DNA of 43,588 bases from AC-37 sp036389105. GTDB taxonomy: Bacteria; Actinomycetota; Thermoleophilia; Solirubrobacterales; Thermoleophilaceae. The position numbers and the translations under genes were made by a program. Positions 7,775 through 16,396 of this stretch are shown here, piece after piece (the first letter of the stretch is position 1; each line of letters opens with the position of its first letter). The DNA lies in the NCBI GenBank assembly GCA_036389105.1, contig DASVQK010000092.1:1-43588 (forward strand). Reading direction: 5' to 3'. The notes beneath the pieces were generated by a model. The model ran no database searches and was not told the DNA's origin. It saw nothing but the letters and a program-made list of their open reading frames with translations.

Positions 7775-10348
7775 CTACGACTCCGGCGCGAACTCGACCT
7801 CCACCGCGAACTCGCCGCCCGCGACCTTCTCGAACTCGGCAACGCGGCCGGCGTCGGCCACGTCGTCCTGGACGGCGCCCAGGAACCCGAGCCGCTCGTC
7901 GCTGTCGCGCACCACGGCCCGCGCCACCTCGGCGCGCATCGGCAGCTGCGCCGTGGACTTGGCCTTGCGGATCTCGGCCAGCACGTCGGCCGCCACGTCC
8001 AGCAGGGCCCCGTCCGGTGCCTCGCCGTTCAGGTCGCTGACCAGCGCGTCGGCGGTGGGCCACGGCGCGCGGTGCACGCTGCCGTCCCGCCACCACGACC
8101 AGACCTCCTCGCTCACGAACGGCAGCGTGGGGGCGAACAGCCGCAGCTGCGCGTCCAGCGCGGTGCGCAGCGCGCCGTTGGCGGACGCCGCTCCCTCCGG
8201 GTCCCGGTCGCCGTAGCGGCGGCCCTTCACCAGCTCGAGGTAGTTGTCGCAGAACCACCAGAAGAAGGACTCCGTGCGCTCGAGCGCGCGCGAGTAGTCG
8301 TAGGCGTCGAAGGCGCGCGTCACCAGATCGACGGTCGAGGCCAGCTGCCGGAGCATGGCCACGTCCAGCGGCCGGCTGGGCGTGGCCGCGGGGCCCTCGT
8401 GGCCCAGCACGAAGCGCGAGGCGTTGAGCAGCTTGGTGGCCAGGCGTCGGCCCACCTTCATCTGGTTGTCGTCGAACTTGGTGTCCACCCCGGGCCGGCC
8501 GCTGGCGGCCCAGTAGCGGACGGCGTCCGAGCCGTACTGCTCGAGCATCGACATCGGCGTGAGCACGTTGCCCTTCGACTTCGACATCTTCTTGCGGTCG
8601 GGGTCCAGGACCCAGCCGGAGATGGCGGCGTTGCGCCACGGGGAGGACTCGTGCATGAAGTGCGCGCGCACGACCGTCGAGAACAGCCAGGTGCGGATGA
8701 TCTCGTGCGCCTGCGGGCGGAGGTCCATCGGGAACACCAGGTCGAACAGCTCGTCGTCCTCGCCGAAGCCGCCGGCGATCTGCGGCGAGAGCGACGACGT
8801 GGCCCACGTGTCCATCACGTCCGGGTCGCCCACGAAGCCGCCGGCCTCCCCTCGCTGCGCGGCGTCGTAGCCGGGCGGGACATCGGAGGAGGGGTCGATC
8901 GGCAGCGTCGAGTCGTCTGGCAGGATCGGGCGCGAGTGGTCGGCCAGGCCGTCGTCGTCCAGCGGGTACCAGACCGGGAACGGCACGCCGAAGAAGCGCT
9001 GGCGGCTGATGCACCAGTTCACGTTCAGCCCGTCCACCCAGTTCTCGTAGCGGGCGCGCATGTACTCGGGGACCCAGTTGATCTCGCGGCCGCGGCCCTT
9101 GAACTCCTCCTTGAAGTCCAGCGTGCGCACGAACCACTGCCGGCTCGTGATGATCTCGAGAGGCCGCTCGCCGCGCTCGTAGAACTTGACCGGGTGCTCG
9201 ATCGGCCGCGGCTCCGCGGCCAGCGCGCCGGCCTCGCCCAGCATCGCGCCGATCTCCTCGCGCGCCTGCTTGGCGCGCTTGCCGGCCAGGCGCTGGTGGG
9301 CCGCGCGCGCGGCCCGCGCGTCGCCCGTGTCCCAGCCGTCCTCGCCCCAGGGCACGTCGCGGATGCGCCCGTCCGGCTGGATCACCGACCGCACCGGCAG
9401 CTTCAGCTCGCGCCACCAATCCACGTCGGTCACGTCGCCGAACGTGCAGACCATCGCGATCCCGGTGCCCTTGTCGGGCTCGGCGCGCTCGCTCGGCTGG
9501 ACCGGCACGGGGGAGCGGAACAGCGGCGTGACCACGCCCTCGGTGTCGAACAGCGAGCGGTAGCGGTCGTCGTCGGGGTGCGCCACCAGCGCGACGCACG
9601 CGGGGATCAGCTCCGGACGCGTGGTCTCGATCTCCACCGCGCGGCTCCCGTCCGGGCGGTCGAAGAGCACGCGGTACGCGGCGCTCGGCACCGTGCGGTC
9701 CTCCAGCTCGGCCTGGGCCACGGCCGTGCGGTAGTCCACGTCCCAGAGCGTCGGAGCCTCCTCCGAGTAGGCCAGCCCGCGCTCCAGGTGGTGGAGGAAG
9801 GCGCGCTGCGACGCGCGCTGGGCGCGCTCCCCGATCGTGGTGTAGGTCATGGCCCAGTCCACGGACAGGCCCAGCCGCCGCCAGAGGTCCTCGAACGCCC
9901 GCTCGTCCTCCACGGTCAGCCGCAGGCACAGCTCCACGAAGTTCTGCCGGGCGATCGGGATCGCCTGCTTCGGGGGCTCCGGCGGCGGCTCGAAGCCGGG
10001 GTCGTACGGCAGCGAGGGGTCGCAGCGCACGCCGAAGTAGTTCTGCACGCGGCGCTCCGTGGGCAGGCCGTTGTCGTCCCAGCCCATCGGGTAGAAGACC
10101 TCCTGGCCGCGCATCCGGCGGTAGCGCGCGATCACGTCCGTGTGCGTGTAGGAGAAGACGTGGCCCACGTGCAGCGAGCCGCTGACCGTGGGCGGCGGGG
10201 TGTCGATCGAGTAGACCGGCCGGCCGGCATGGCGGTCGAAGCGGTAGGTGCCGTCCGCCTCCCAGCGCTCGACCCACTTCGGCTCGAGCCCGTCGAGCGA
10301 CGGCTTGTCGGGCGGGCCGGGGACGGGATTCGGCGCTTCGGGCGGCAT
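7775..10348 (-). CDS. valS: Valyl-tRNA synthetase
   Basis: The product has 857 residues and is a class Ia synthetase that charges tRNA-Val in the cytoplasm. The first ATP-binding motif is HVGH at residues 60-63 within PPTVSGSLHVGH. The KMSKS loop is present near residue 586 (DRKKMSKSKGN), and the Rossmann fold is split by a CP1 editing domain at about residues 190-330. The sequence PMGWDDNGLPTERRVQ marks the ValRS type found in many actinobacteria and archaea. The protein ends soon after the anticodon-binding domain, so the long C-terminal coiled coil of type 1 ValRS appears to be absent. No T-box leader is visible: only 57 bases separate it from the upstream gene, and a TANNNT box lies 7 bases before the ATG. 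Confidence 0.97.
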   Translation of the reverse strand: MPPEAPNPVPGPPDKPSLDGLEPKWVERWEADGTYRFDRHAGRPVYSIDTPPPTVSGSLHVGHVFSYTHTDVIARYRRMRGQEVFYPMGWDDNGLPTERRVQNYFGVRCDPSLPYDPGFEPPPEPPKQAIPIARQNFVELCLRLTVEDERAFEDLWRRLGLSVDWAMTYTTIGERAQRASQRAFLHHLERGLAYSEEAPTLWDVDYRTAVAQAELEDRTVPSAAYRVLFDRPDGSRAVEIETTRPELIPACVALVAHPDDDRYRSLFDTEGVVTPLFRSPVPVQPSERAEPDKGTGIAMVCTFGDVTDVDWWRELKLPVRSVIQPDGRIRDVPWGEDGWDTGDARAARAAHQRLAGKRAKQAREEIGAMLGEAGALAAEPRPIEHPVKFYERGERPLEIITSRQWFVRTLDFKEEFKGRGREINWVPEYMRARYENWVDGLNVNWCISRQRFFGVPFPVWYPLDDDGLADHSRPILPDDSTLPIDPSSDVPPGYDAAQRGEAGGFVGDPDVMDTWATSSLSPQIAGGFGEDDELFDLVFPMDLRPQAHEIIRTWLFSTVVRAHFMHESSPWRNAAISGWVLDPDRKKMSKSKGNVLTPMSMLEQYGSDAVRYWAASGRPGVDTKFDDNQMKVGRRLATKLLNASRFVLGHEGPAATPSRPLDVAMLRQLASTVDLVTRAFDAYDYSRALERTESFFWWFCDNYLELVKGRRYGDRDPEGAASANGALRTALDAQLRLFAPTLPFVSEEVWSWWRDGSVHRAPWPTADALVSDLNGEAPDGALLDVAADVLAEIRKAKSTAQLPMRAEVARAVVRDSDERLGFLGAVQDDVADAGRVAEFEKVAGGEFAVEVEFAPES

Positions 10349-10355
10349 GTGGACA

Positions 10356-10361
10356 AGCGTA
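10356..10361 (-). promoter_or_regulatory. Putative -10 box (TACGCT) for leaderless valS
   Basis: On the minus strand TACGCT lies 7 bases before the valS ATG and there is no Shine-Dalgarno sequence. With a normal -10 to +1 distance, transcription would begin at or next to the start codon. Confidence 0.5.
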
Positions 10362-10405
10362 TAGCCAGCCGCTCCCGTCCCGGGAGGCCTCGACCCGCCC
10401 CGACG

Positions 10406-12019
10406 CTAGAGCCGGGCGTGCGTGACGCGCCACGCGCCGGGCGGCGCGAAGGGCGCGCGCGAGCGCACACGGAACGCCCAGGAGCCTGGGCGAACCCGGA
10501 TCACCAGGCGGCGGGCGCGGGTGCGGGAGCGCAGCGTGTGCCAGCGGCCGCGCTTGCGGCGGGCCTGGACCTGGAACGGGCGCGTGCCGCGCGACCAGCT
10601 CAGGCGCACGCGCCGGCCGCCGGCGCGGGGCCCCGCGGCGGCGGCGCGGCGGGCGCCGTGGAACCAGGTGGCCTTGAGCCGCGCCACCGGGCTGCCGCGC
10701 TTGCGCTGCGGCGGGACCGGGGGCAGTCGCGAGCCACCCGCCGACTGCTCCGCGGGCGTGAGCGGCGGCTGGCGGTCGGGCTCGTCCGAGTCGGGCCCGG
10801 TCCGCGGGATCGGGCCTCCGGGTGGGGGCGGCTTCTCCAGCGGGGCGGGGGGCCCGACCCAGATCGCCGACGTGATGGCGGCGATCGACAGGTCCTGCGA
10901 GCACGCGTCCACGGCCTCCCCGGTCGGGAAGCCGGCGGCGCACGCGGGATCGACCGCGCCGCTGCCCTGCTGGAGGTACAGCACCGCGTAGGCCCAGCCG
11001 GGCGTGGACGGCGCCTTGAAGCGCACGTCGGCGCCGGGGTTCAGGTCGGCGCCCTCCACGGCGTAGTCGCCGTTGGCGCGCACGCGCACGATGCCGCGCC
11101 CGGGCAGGCCGTCGGCGCGCACGCGCAGCGGGGCGCCCACGGGCACCTGGTCGCCGATCCCGGACTCGTAGGAGCCGTTGCGGTCGCCGTCGCCCTCGAT
11201 CAGCAGCCGGACGGCGCCCTGGTTGGGCGCCACGCGCGAGAGCGTGGTGCGACCCGCCTTGACGGCGGCAAGCACGTCGGGCTGCGCGGGCGACTTGGCC
11301 AGCGCCCAGTTGAGCGGGAAGCCGATGTTGAACGTGTTGGCGCCGTGCGAGTCGCTGCCGGCGGTCGCGCCGATCCGTGCTCCGCGCTGCAACCAGCACT
11401 CCCAGTACAGCTCGGACGGCTGGATCAGCGTGGTGGCGTTCCAGACCTCGATCGTGTCGGGCCGCACGCCGTAGCCGTACTTCCAGTGCAGCGGGTCGTC
11501 CTTCGAGTTGGCCAGCTCCGCCTGCTCGCACCTCGTGAACGGCTTGCCCGCGCGGTAGCCCGGGTGGTTGGCCTGGAACACGCCGCCGTCGGCGCGCAGG
11601 GCGTCGGCCATTGCGTTGGTGGACGCGGCGTCGCCCGAGCCCCTGGGATACGCGCGCGCGGCGCCCAGCATCTGCGCGTGGCCGCCCTGGAGCGACGTCT
11701 CGTACCCGCGGACCCCCTTCACGCCGTGGGTGCCGAAGGCCGGGTCGGACTGCGCGCGGACGTCGTCGTGGTCGGTGATGGCCAGGAACAGGAGCCCCTT
11801 GACCGACGCCTCGAGGAAGCGCTGCTCCACCGTCCCGCCGGACGAGTAGAAGACGTCGGGGCCGGTGTTGTCGTCGGTGGGCCCGCAGTAGGCGTCGTGC
11901 GAGTAGCACGTGTGGACGTGCAGGTCGCCCGGCACCCACGACAGCGCGCCCGCCGAGGCCGGCAGGACGAACGCAAGCGCCGCACACGCGCCCGCCGCGA
12001 TGACTCTCAGTCCACGCAT
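10406..12019 (-). CDS. Secreted PHP-domain metal-dependent phosphoesterase-like protein
   Basis: The product has 537 residues from ATG at 12019. Residues 1-24 are a signal peptide. The PHP metal-site motifs are in order: H34 and H36 (GDLHVHTCYS), ITDHDD (residues 81-86), NHPGYRAG, and GSDSHGAN. These bind a two- or three-metal centre in PHP phosphoesterases and in DUF3604-like secreted relatives. After about residue 300 there are beta-rich segments, a Pro-rich linker (about 400-440) and a basic C-terminal domain rich in Arg and Trp (RWHTLRSR, GSWAFRVRSR). It is probably an exported hydrolase of a phosphorylated or nucleotide substrate. It sits 14 bases downstream of the DoxX-like gene on the same strand. 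Confidence 0.83.
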   Translation of the reverse strand: MRGLRVIAAGACAALAFVLPASAGALSWVPGDLHVHTCYSHDAYCGPTDDNTGPDVFYSSGGTVEQRFLEASVKGLLFLAITDHDDVRAQSDPAFGTHGVKGVRGYETSLQGGHAQMLGAARAYPRGSGDAASTNAMADALRADGGVFQANHPGYRAGKPFTRCEQAELANSKDDPLHWKYGYGVRPDTIEVWNATTLIQPSELYWECWLQRGARIGATAGSDSHGANTFNIGFPLNWALAKSPAQPDVLAAVKAGRTTLSRVAPNQGAVRLLIEGDGDRNGSYESGIGDQVPVGAPLRVRADGLPGRGIVRVRANGDYAVEGADLNPGADVRFKAPSTPGWAYAVLYLQQGSGAVDPACAAGFPTGEAVDACSQDLSIAAITSAIWVGPPAPLEKPPPPGGPIPRTGPDSDEPDRQPPLTPAEQSAGGSRLPPVPPQRKRGSPVARLKATWFHGARRAAAAGPRAGGRRVRLSWSRGTRPFQVQARRKRGRWHTLRSRTRARRLVIRVRPGSWAFRVRSRAPFAPPGAWRVTHARL

Positions 12020-12033
12020 CCCCCGACCGGGGG

Positions 12034-12417
12034 TCAGGATCGCACTTCGGGCTCGGTGGCACGCCAGACCAGCCAGCCGAACACGAGCTGGAACGGCAGG
12101 CGCGCCCAGAGCGCCCAGGGCGGGATGCCGAAGCCCTTCGGCTCCAGCGCCATCTGAACGTTGGCCGGGAAGACGGCCGCCAGGAGCGCGATCAGCCACC
12201 AGCGCGCGAACGGGCGCGTGGCGGGGATCAGGACGCCGGCGCCGCCCACGATCTCGCCCGCGCCGCTCACCAGCACCAGCTCGCGGTGCGCCGGCAGGTA
12301 CGGCGGCATGATCCGCTCGTACACCCTGGTGTGGGTGAAGTGCAGCGTGCCGAGCGCCATGAAGCCCAGGCCGACGGCGCCGCTCAGGGCCGGCGGGCGG
12401 CTGGACGACCCGGGCAC
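12034..12417 (-). CDS. DoxX-like small membrane protein
   Basis: The product is about 127 residues from a GTG at 12417, which is 2 bases after the upstream stop. It has about four hydrophobic helices: GAVGLGFMALGTLHF, a stretch around LVSGAGEIVGGAGVLI, WWLIALLAAVFPANV, and the C-terminal FQLVFGWLVW. The G-x-GE-GGAGVL pattern and MPPYLPAHRE are typical of the DoxX/DoxD-like family. These are integral membrane proteins often linked to redox or thiol stress. Reading further upstream in this frame is out of register with the neighbouring gene and was not accepted. It is part of a two-gene unit with 12420-12875. Confidence 0.78.
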   Translation of the reverse strand: MPGSSSRPPALSGAVGLGFMALGTLHFTHTRVYERIMPPYLPAHRELVLVSGAGEIVGGAGVLIPATRPFARWWLIALLAAVFPANVQMALEPKGFGIPPWALWARLPFQLVFGWLVWRATEPEVRS

Positions 12418-12419
12418 GC

Positions 12420-12875
12420 CTACCCGCGCGCGAGCCGGGCGAGCGGGGATCCGCCCGAGCGCCGCCGCAGCGCGAGGCCGCCGCGCCGGCGCCGCGCCAG
12501 CGAGCCGAAGCCGAGCGCCATCGCGGTGTTGGCGGCGCCCGCCAGGAACATCCCGACCCGCGCGCCGGGCCGCGTGAAGCCCGGCGTGCTGGCGGCCCAC
12601 ACCGCGTCGGTGGCGATCTCGGTGCCCCGCAGCCAGGCCAGCGCCCACCAGTCGTCGCGCCCGCCGCGCCGGTCGGCCACCGCGTGCGCGGCGGCGAAGG
12701 TCAGCCAGATCGGCCCGCAGCGCCGGAACAGCGCCTCGGCGTCGTCGCTCGGCCGGCGGTGGCCCAGCACCCACAGCGTGCGGCGCGGCGCGAGCAGCGT
12801 GCCCGACCCGAGCGCCAGGTCGAAGGCGATCATGCCCCTGTTGGTCAGCCGGAGAAGCTCCTCGACGCTCGCCAT
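12420..12875 (-). CDS. Small membrane protein of unknown function
   Basis: The product has 151 residues from ATG (SVEELLRLTNRGMIAFDL). It has three or four hydrophobic segments (IAFDLALGSGTLLA, IWLTFAAAHAVA, VGMFLAGAANTAMALGFG) and a very basic C-terminus. I do not recognise the family. It is coupled to the DoxX-like gene with a 2-base gap. A TAACCT box lies 9 bases before the ATG, so the unit may have its own near-leaderless promoter. Confidence 0.65.
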   Translation of the reverse strand: MASVEELLRLTNRGMIAFDLALGSGTLLAPRRTLWVLGHRRPSDDAEALFRRCGPIWLTFAAAHAVADRRGGRDDWWALAWLRGTEIATDAVWAASTPGFTRPGARVGMFLAGAANTAMALGFGSLARRRRGGLALRRRSGGSPLARLARG

Positions 12876-12947
12876 CGCGGCGGCAGGTTAGCCGCCCGCC
12901 AACGCGCGCGCCGACCAGGGCTGCGGCGCGGCGACCCAGCTCGGCGC

Positions 12948-12953
12948 TAGATT
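12948..12953 (+). promoter_or_regulatory. Putative -10 box (TAGATT) for a leaderless GTG start
   Basis: TAGATT lies 7 bases before the GTG at 12961 and no ribosome-binding sequence lies between. This is the expected layout of a leaderless actinobacterial transcript. Confidence 0.5.
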
Positions 12954-12960
12954 CGGCCGC

Positions 12961-15009
12961 GTGAGGCGCGCCCCCGCTCCCCGTCTTCCTCGCGCGGCCA
13001 CCAGCGCGCTGGCGCTCGCCTGTGTCCTGCTCGCCGCCTCCGCGCCGGCGGCGTCCGCCGGCAAGGAGCAGCTCTCGTTCATGCAGGACGACCGGGTGCT
13101 CACCTACTCCGGGCCGCAGTTCCAGCAGGCCGGGCTGGACCAGATGCAGGCCCTGGGCGTGGACGTGATCCGGTCGCTGGTCACCTGGCGGCGGCTCTCG
13201 CCGGCGCCCACGTCGACCACGATGCCGGCCGGGTTCGACCCGTCCGACCCGGCGTCCTACGCGCCGCAGGACTGGGACCCCTTCGACTCGCTCGTACGCG
13301 GCGCCCAGGCGCGCGGCATGCAGGTCTACATGTCGATCTCAGGCAAGATCCCCGACTGGGCGTCGGGCTGCAAGGTCAACACGCTGGGCGTCTGCCGGCC
13401 CAACGCGCAGCTCTACGAGGCGTTCGCGCCGGCCGTCGCGCGCCGCTATTCGGGCCTGTACCGCGACGAGAACCAGGGCGCCCAGGTGCTCCCGGCCGTG
13501 CACATGTGGGGGATCTGGAACGAGGCCAACCTGGGCCCGTGGATCTGGCCGCAGACGGTCAGGAGCGGCCACCGCAGGATCCGCACGGCGGCGCGCATCT
13601 ACCGCGGGCTGGCCTACGCGGGCATCCGGGCGCTGCGGGCCAACGGCCACGCCGCGGACACCATCCTGATCCCCGACTCCGCGCCCCTCGGCGGCGGCAC
13701 GCGGGCCACCAGGGCGGTGGACTTCTACGCCGACCTGTTCTGCGTCGACCGACGCGGGCGCCGGCTGCGCGGCCGTGCCGCGCGGGAGCAGGGCTGCGTC
13801 AAGGCCCCGCGACTGGACGCCAACGGCATCGCGGCCCACCCGTACGTCCGCGGGGCGGGCGCGCCGCTCCCCCGCGGCGGCACCACGCCGCAGCCCAAGG
13901 AGATACGCGCCGGCGCGATCTCGGTCGGCCTGATCGGCCGGCTCAAGCGGCTCATGCGGTTCGGAGCGCGAGCCAAGCTCATCCGCCCCAAGCTGCCGAT
14001 CTATTTCACCGAGTTCGGTGTGTCCACCAATCCGCCCGACGGGCGGTTCGGCGTGTCGCTGTCCCATCAGGCCGCGTTCCTCAACCAGGTGGACTTCGCG
14101 GGCTACCGCGACTCGACCGTGCGCGGCGTCGCGCAGTTCGAGCTCGAGGACGCACCGCTGTCGTCGCTCACGTTCCAGACGGGGCTCGAGTTCGTCAACG
14201 GCACCCCCAAGCAGTCGCTGAGCGCCTACCGGCTGCCGATATTCGTCACCACCTCGGGTCGCAAGCGCGTGCGCGTGTGGGGCCAGGCCCGGTCCGCCCC
14301 GGACGGGGCCCCGGAACAGATCGAGGTCCAGAACCAGCCGAAGGGCCAGGCCGGATACACCACCGTGGCCACGCAGGCGGTGAACCGCAAGGGCTTCATC
14401 GACGTCCGGGTTCCGCGCCGGACAGGCACGTGGCGCCTGCGCTGGACGCCGTCCAGCGGGACCCCGGCCGTCTACAGCCGCGTGGCCCACGTGGACCGCT
14501 CCATGCACCGGCCGCGACCCGGCCTCGGCGTCGCCCAGCCGGGACCGGCGCCCGGCCCGGGGCCGTCCCCTCCGCCGCCGGACCTGGGCCACGGCCCGTC
14601 GCCTCCGCCCGGCTCGGGCCCGCCGCCGTCGGACACTCCGCCCGACCCCGGCGAGCCGCCCCCGCCGCAGTTCTGGCCGCTGACCATCACGTTCCAGCGC
14701 ACCGACAGCTCGGAGACCGCGGACGTCAACTACACGCCCGGCACCGGCGAGGTCAAGATCCAGCCGACCGACGTCGTGTGCAACGACACCTGCTCCCAGA
14801 GCTTCGAGGACGGCACGCTCGTCACCCTGACCGAGACCCCTGGGGCGGGCTCCCAGTTCACCGGTTGGGGCGGCGCGTGCGCCAGCGCCGGCACCGGGAC
14901 GACGTGCACGCTGTCGCTGAGCGACGTGCGCGACGCGATCGTGAACTTCGACAACACGGCACCCAGGCTGCCGCTGCCGACGCTGCCGTTCGCGCTAGCG
15001 GGGCTTTAG
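12961..15009 (+). CDS. Large secreted glycoside-hydrolase-like protein with Pro-rich linker and InlB-like repeat domain
   Basis: The product has 682 residues from GTG. Residues 1-33 are a signal peptide. Residues about 40-430 form a barrel with E188 (GIWNEANLG, acid/base) and E351 (FTEFGVS, nucleophile), the clan GH-A pair. A beta-sandwich follows (about 435-520, TGTWRLRW). A linker of Pro, Gly and Ser (about 525-580) comes next, and then a domain resembling divergent InlB B-repeats (TLTETPGAGSQFTGWGG, CTLSLSDVRDAIVNF). The domain order suggests a polysaccharide-active enzyme held near the cell surface. The substrate is unknown. The last 15 bases overlap the convergent gene. Confidence 0.83.
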   Translation: MRRAPAPRLPRAATSALALACVLLAASAPAASAGKEQLSFMQDDRVLTYSGPQFQQAGLDQMQALGVDVIRSLVTWRRLSPAPTSTTMPAGFDPSDPASYAPQDWDPFDSLVRGAQARGMQVYMSISGKIPDWASGCKVNTLGVCRPNAQLYEAFAPAVARRYSGLYRDENQGAQVLPAVHMWGIWNEANLGPWIWPQTVRSGHRRIRTAARIYRGLAYAGIRALRANGHAADTILIPDSAPLGGGTRATRAVDFYADLFCVDRRGRRLRGRAAREQGCVKAPRLDANGIAAHPYVRGAGAPLPRGGTTPQPKEIRAGAISVGLIGRLKRLMRFGARAKLIRPKLPIYFTEFGVSTNPPDGRFGVSLSHQAAFLNQVDFAGYRDSTVRGVAQFELEDAPLSSLTFQTGLEFVNGTPKQSLSAYRLPIFVTTSGRKRVRVWGQARSAPDGAPEQIEVQNQPKGQAGYTTVATQAVNRKGFIDVRVPRRTGTWRLRWTPSSGTPAVYSRVAHVDRSMHRPRPGLGVAQPGPAPGPGPSPPPPDLGHGPSPPPGSGPPPSDTPPDPGEPPPPQFWPLTITFQRTDSSETADVNYTPGTGEVKIQPTDVVCNDTCSQSFEDGTLVTLTETPGAGSQFTGWGGACASAGTGTTCTLSLSDVRDAIVNFDNTAPRLPLPTLPFALAGL

Positions 15010-16395
15010 CAAGCGCCTCTGGACGCGGACCGACGCGGAGGCCACGCGCAGCCGGCTCTTGCCCACCGACACGGTGGCGCGGTAGCGGCGCACGCGCTTG
15101 AGCTCGGTGCGCAGCTTCGCGTGGCCGCGGCCGTCGGTGCGCACACGGCGGCCCGCGAAGGCCACGAGCGCGTCCTTCACCCGCCTGCCGCGCAGCGTCA
15201 CGTGGAAGCGGAAGGTGTGCCGGGTGCCCACGCGCACCTTGCGCGGACGCACCGTGAGCTTGTAGCCGCCCGACCCGCCGCCGCCCAGGCCGGGCACGAA
15301 GACCGGCTCGCCCGGCTCGCCGACGAACACGTCGAACACGGCCATGTGGCTCTTGTCGCCCGAGACGTACGGGTTGTTGGTCACCAGCAGCCGCTCGCCG
15401 TCGAACCGGGCGCTCGAGGGCTCGTCGAACGGGATGTCGGTGCCGTTGTCGCCCGAGGTGTCGGACGGGAAGCGGGTCCGCTCGGTGCCGTCGGGCCCGA
15501 TCACCACCAGCTGGTTGACGTCCGGCCCGACGAGCGCCAGGTACACGTTGCCCGACTTGGCCAGCGCGAACCCGTCCGGCGCCTCCTTCGGCCCGCTCTC
15601 CCAGAGCTTGGTCAGGAAGCCGGGGCGGCCGTCGTTCTCGATCGGCAGGGAGTACAGCTCGCCGGTGGTGGGGTCGTTGCCCGCCAGCAGCGTGGTCGTC
15701 CCGCCCGCGCTCGTGCTCACCAGCAGGTGGTGGCGGTCCGGGGTCAGCAGGAGACCGGCCGGGCCGAACAGTGCGCCGTCCAGCTGCGGGTCGGTGAACC
15801 AGACGTGTGCGGTGCCGCCGCCGGCCGGCACGCGCCAGATCAGCCCCTGGATGTAGTCGGTCACGTACAGGCTGCCGTCGGGCCCCCAGGCGGCGTAGTT
15901 GGGTTCGGCCGGGTTGTCGGTGGTCGTGGCCGAGCAGTCCTGCGGCGGCGCGCCGGGTGCGCACGGCATCACGTCGCGGAAGGTGCCGTAGGTGGCCTGG
16001 GCGCCGGTGTTCGGGTCGAGCGTGAGAACGCGCGGCGGGTTCTGGTCCATCAGGTAGAGCTTGCCGCGCGCGTCGATCGCCGCCACCTGCACGCCGTGCG
16101 CGGCTCCCGGCGTCTGGCCCTGCACCACGTAGGTGCGCTTGAGCCGGCCGTCGGGCGAGTAGGCGAACACCTTGGACGGGCCCGTGTCCTCGCCCTGCGC
16201 GTTGGTGAAGGTGCCCACGTAAACCGTCCGGTCGGGGGCCACCAGCGACAGGGCCGGATAGCCGGGGTCGCCGATCCGCGCGAACACGCGCGTGTCGAAG
16301 CGGTTGCGCGCCGACGCCGGCCCGGCCAGGGCCAGAGCGCACGCGCCGATCAGCGCGACGAGGACGGTGGCCCGGGCGATCCGCGCCGCGGCCAC
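14995..16395 (-). CDS. Secreted SMP-30/NHL-like beta-propeller protein with Ig-like tail
   Basis: The product has 466 residues from GTG at 16395, one base after the stop of the amine oxidase gene, so the two are probably co-translated. Residues 1-29 are a signal peptide. The propeller repeats show strand patterns of SMP-30/gluconolactonase and NHL proteins: APDRTVYVGTF, AIDARGKLYLMD, GPDGSLYVTDYIQGLIW, and TPDRHHLLVS. After a glycine-rich hinge (GGGGSGG), residues about 370-466 form a basic Ig-like domain. It could hydrolyse lactones or simply bind ligands; catalytic metal ligands could not be placed with confidence. Its 3' end overlaps the convergent GH-like gene by 15 bases. Confidence 0.78.
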   Translation of the reverse strand: MAAARIARATVLVALIGACALALAGPASARNRFDTRVFARIGDPGYPALSLVAPDRTVYVGTFTNAQGEDTGPSKVFAYSPDGRLKRTYVVQGQTPGAAHGVQVAAIDARGKLYLMDQNPPRVLTLDPNTGAQATYGTFRDVMPCAPGAPPQDCSATTTDNPAEPNYAAWGPDGSLYVTDYIQGLIWRVPAGGGTAHVWFTDPQLDGALFGPAGLLLTPDRHHLLVSTSAGGTTTLLAGNDPTTGELYSLPIENDGRPGFLTKLWESGPKEAPDGFALAKSGNVYLALVGPDVNQLVVIGPDGTERTRFPSDTSGDNGTDIPFDEPSSARFDGERLLVTNNPYVSGDKSHMAVFDVFVGEPGEPVFVPGLGGGGSGGYKLTVRPRKVRVGTRHTFRFHVTLRGRRVKDALVAFAGRRVRTDGRGHAKLRTELKRVRRYRATVSVGKSRLRVASASVRVQRRLLKPR

Positions 16396-16396
16396 G

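Noticed and set aside
10349..10405. T-box or other riboswitch before valS
   Set aside because: Only 57 bases separate valS from the upstream gene and a -10-like box lies 7 bases before the ATG, leaving no room for a leader.
7644..12157. Very long antisense and shifted open frames (for example 1472 and 1361 codons) over valS and the PHP gene
   Set aside because: They overlap two clearly conserved genes, consist mainly of Arg, Ala, Pro and Gly, and arise because stop codons are rare in very G+C-rich DNA.
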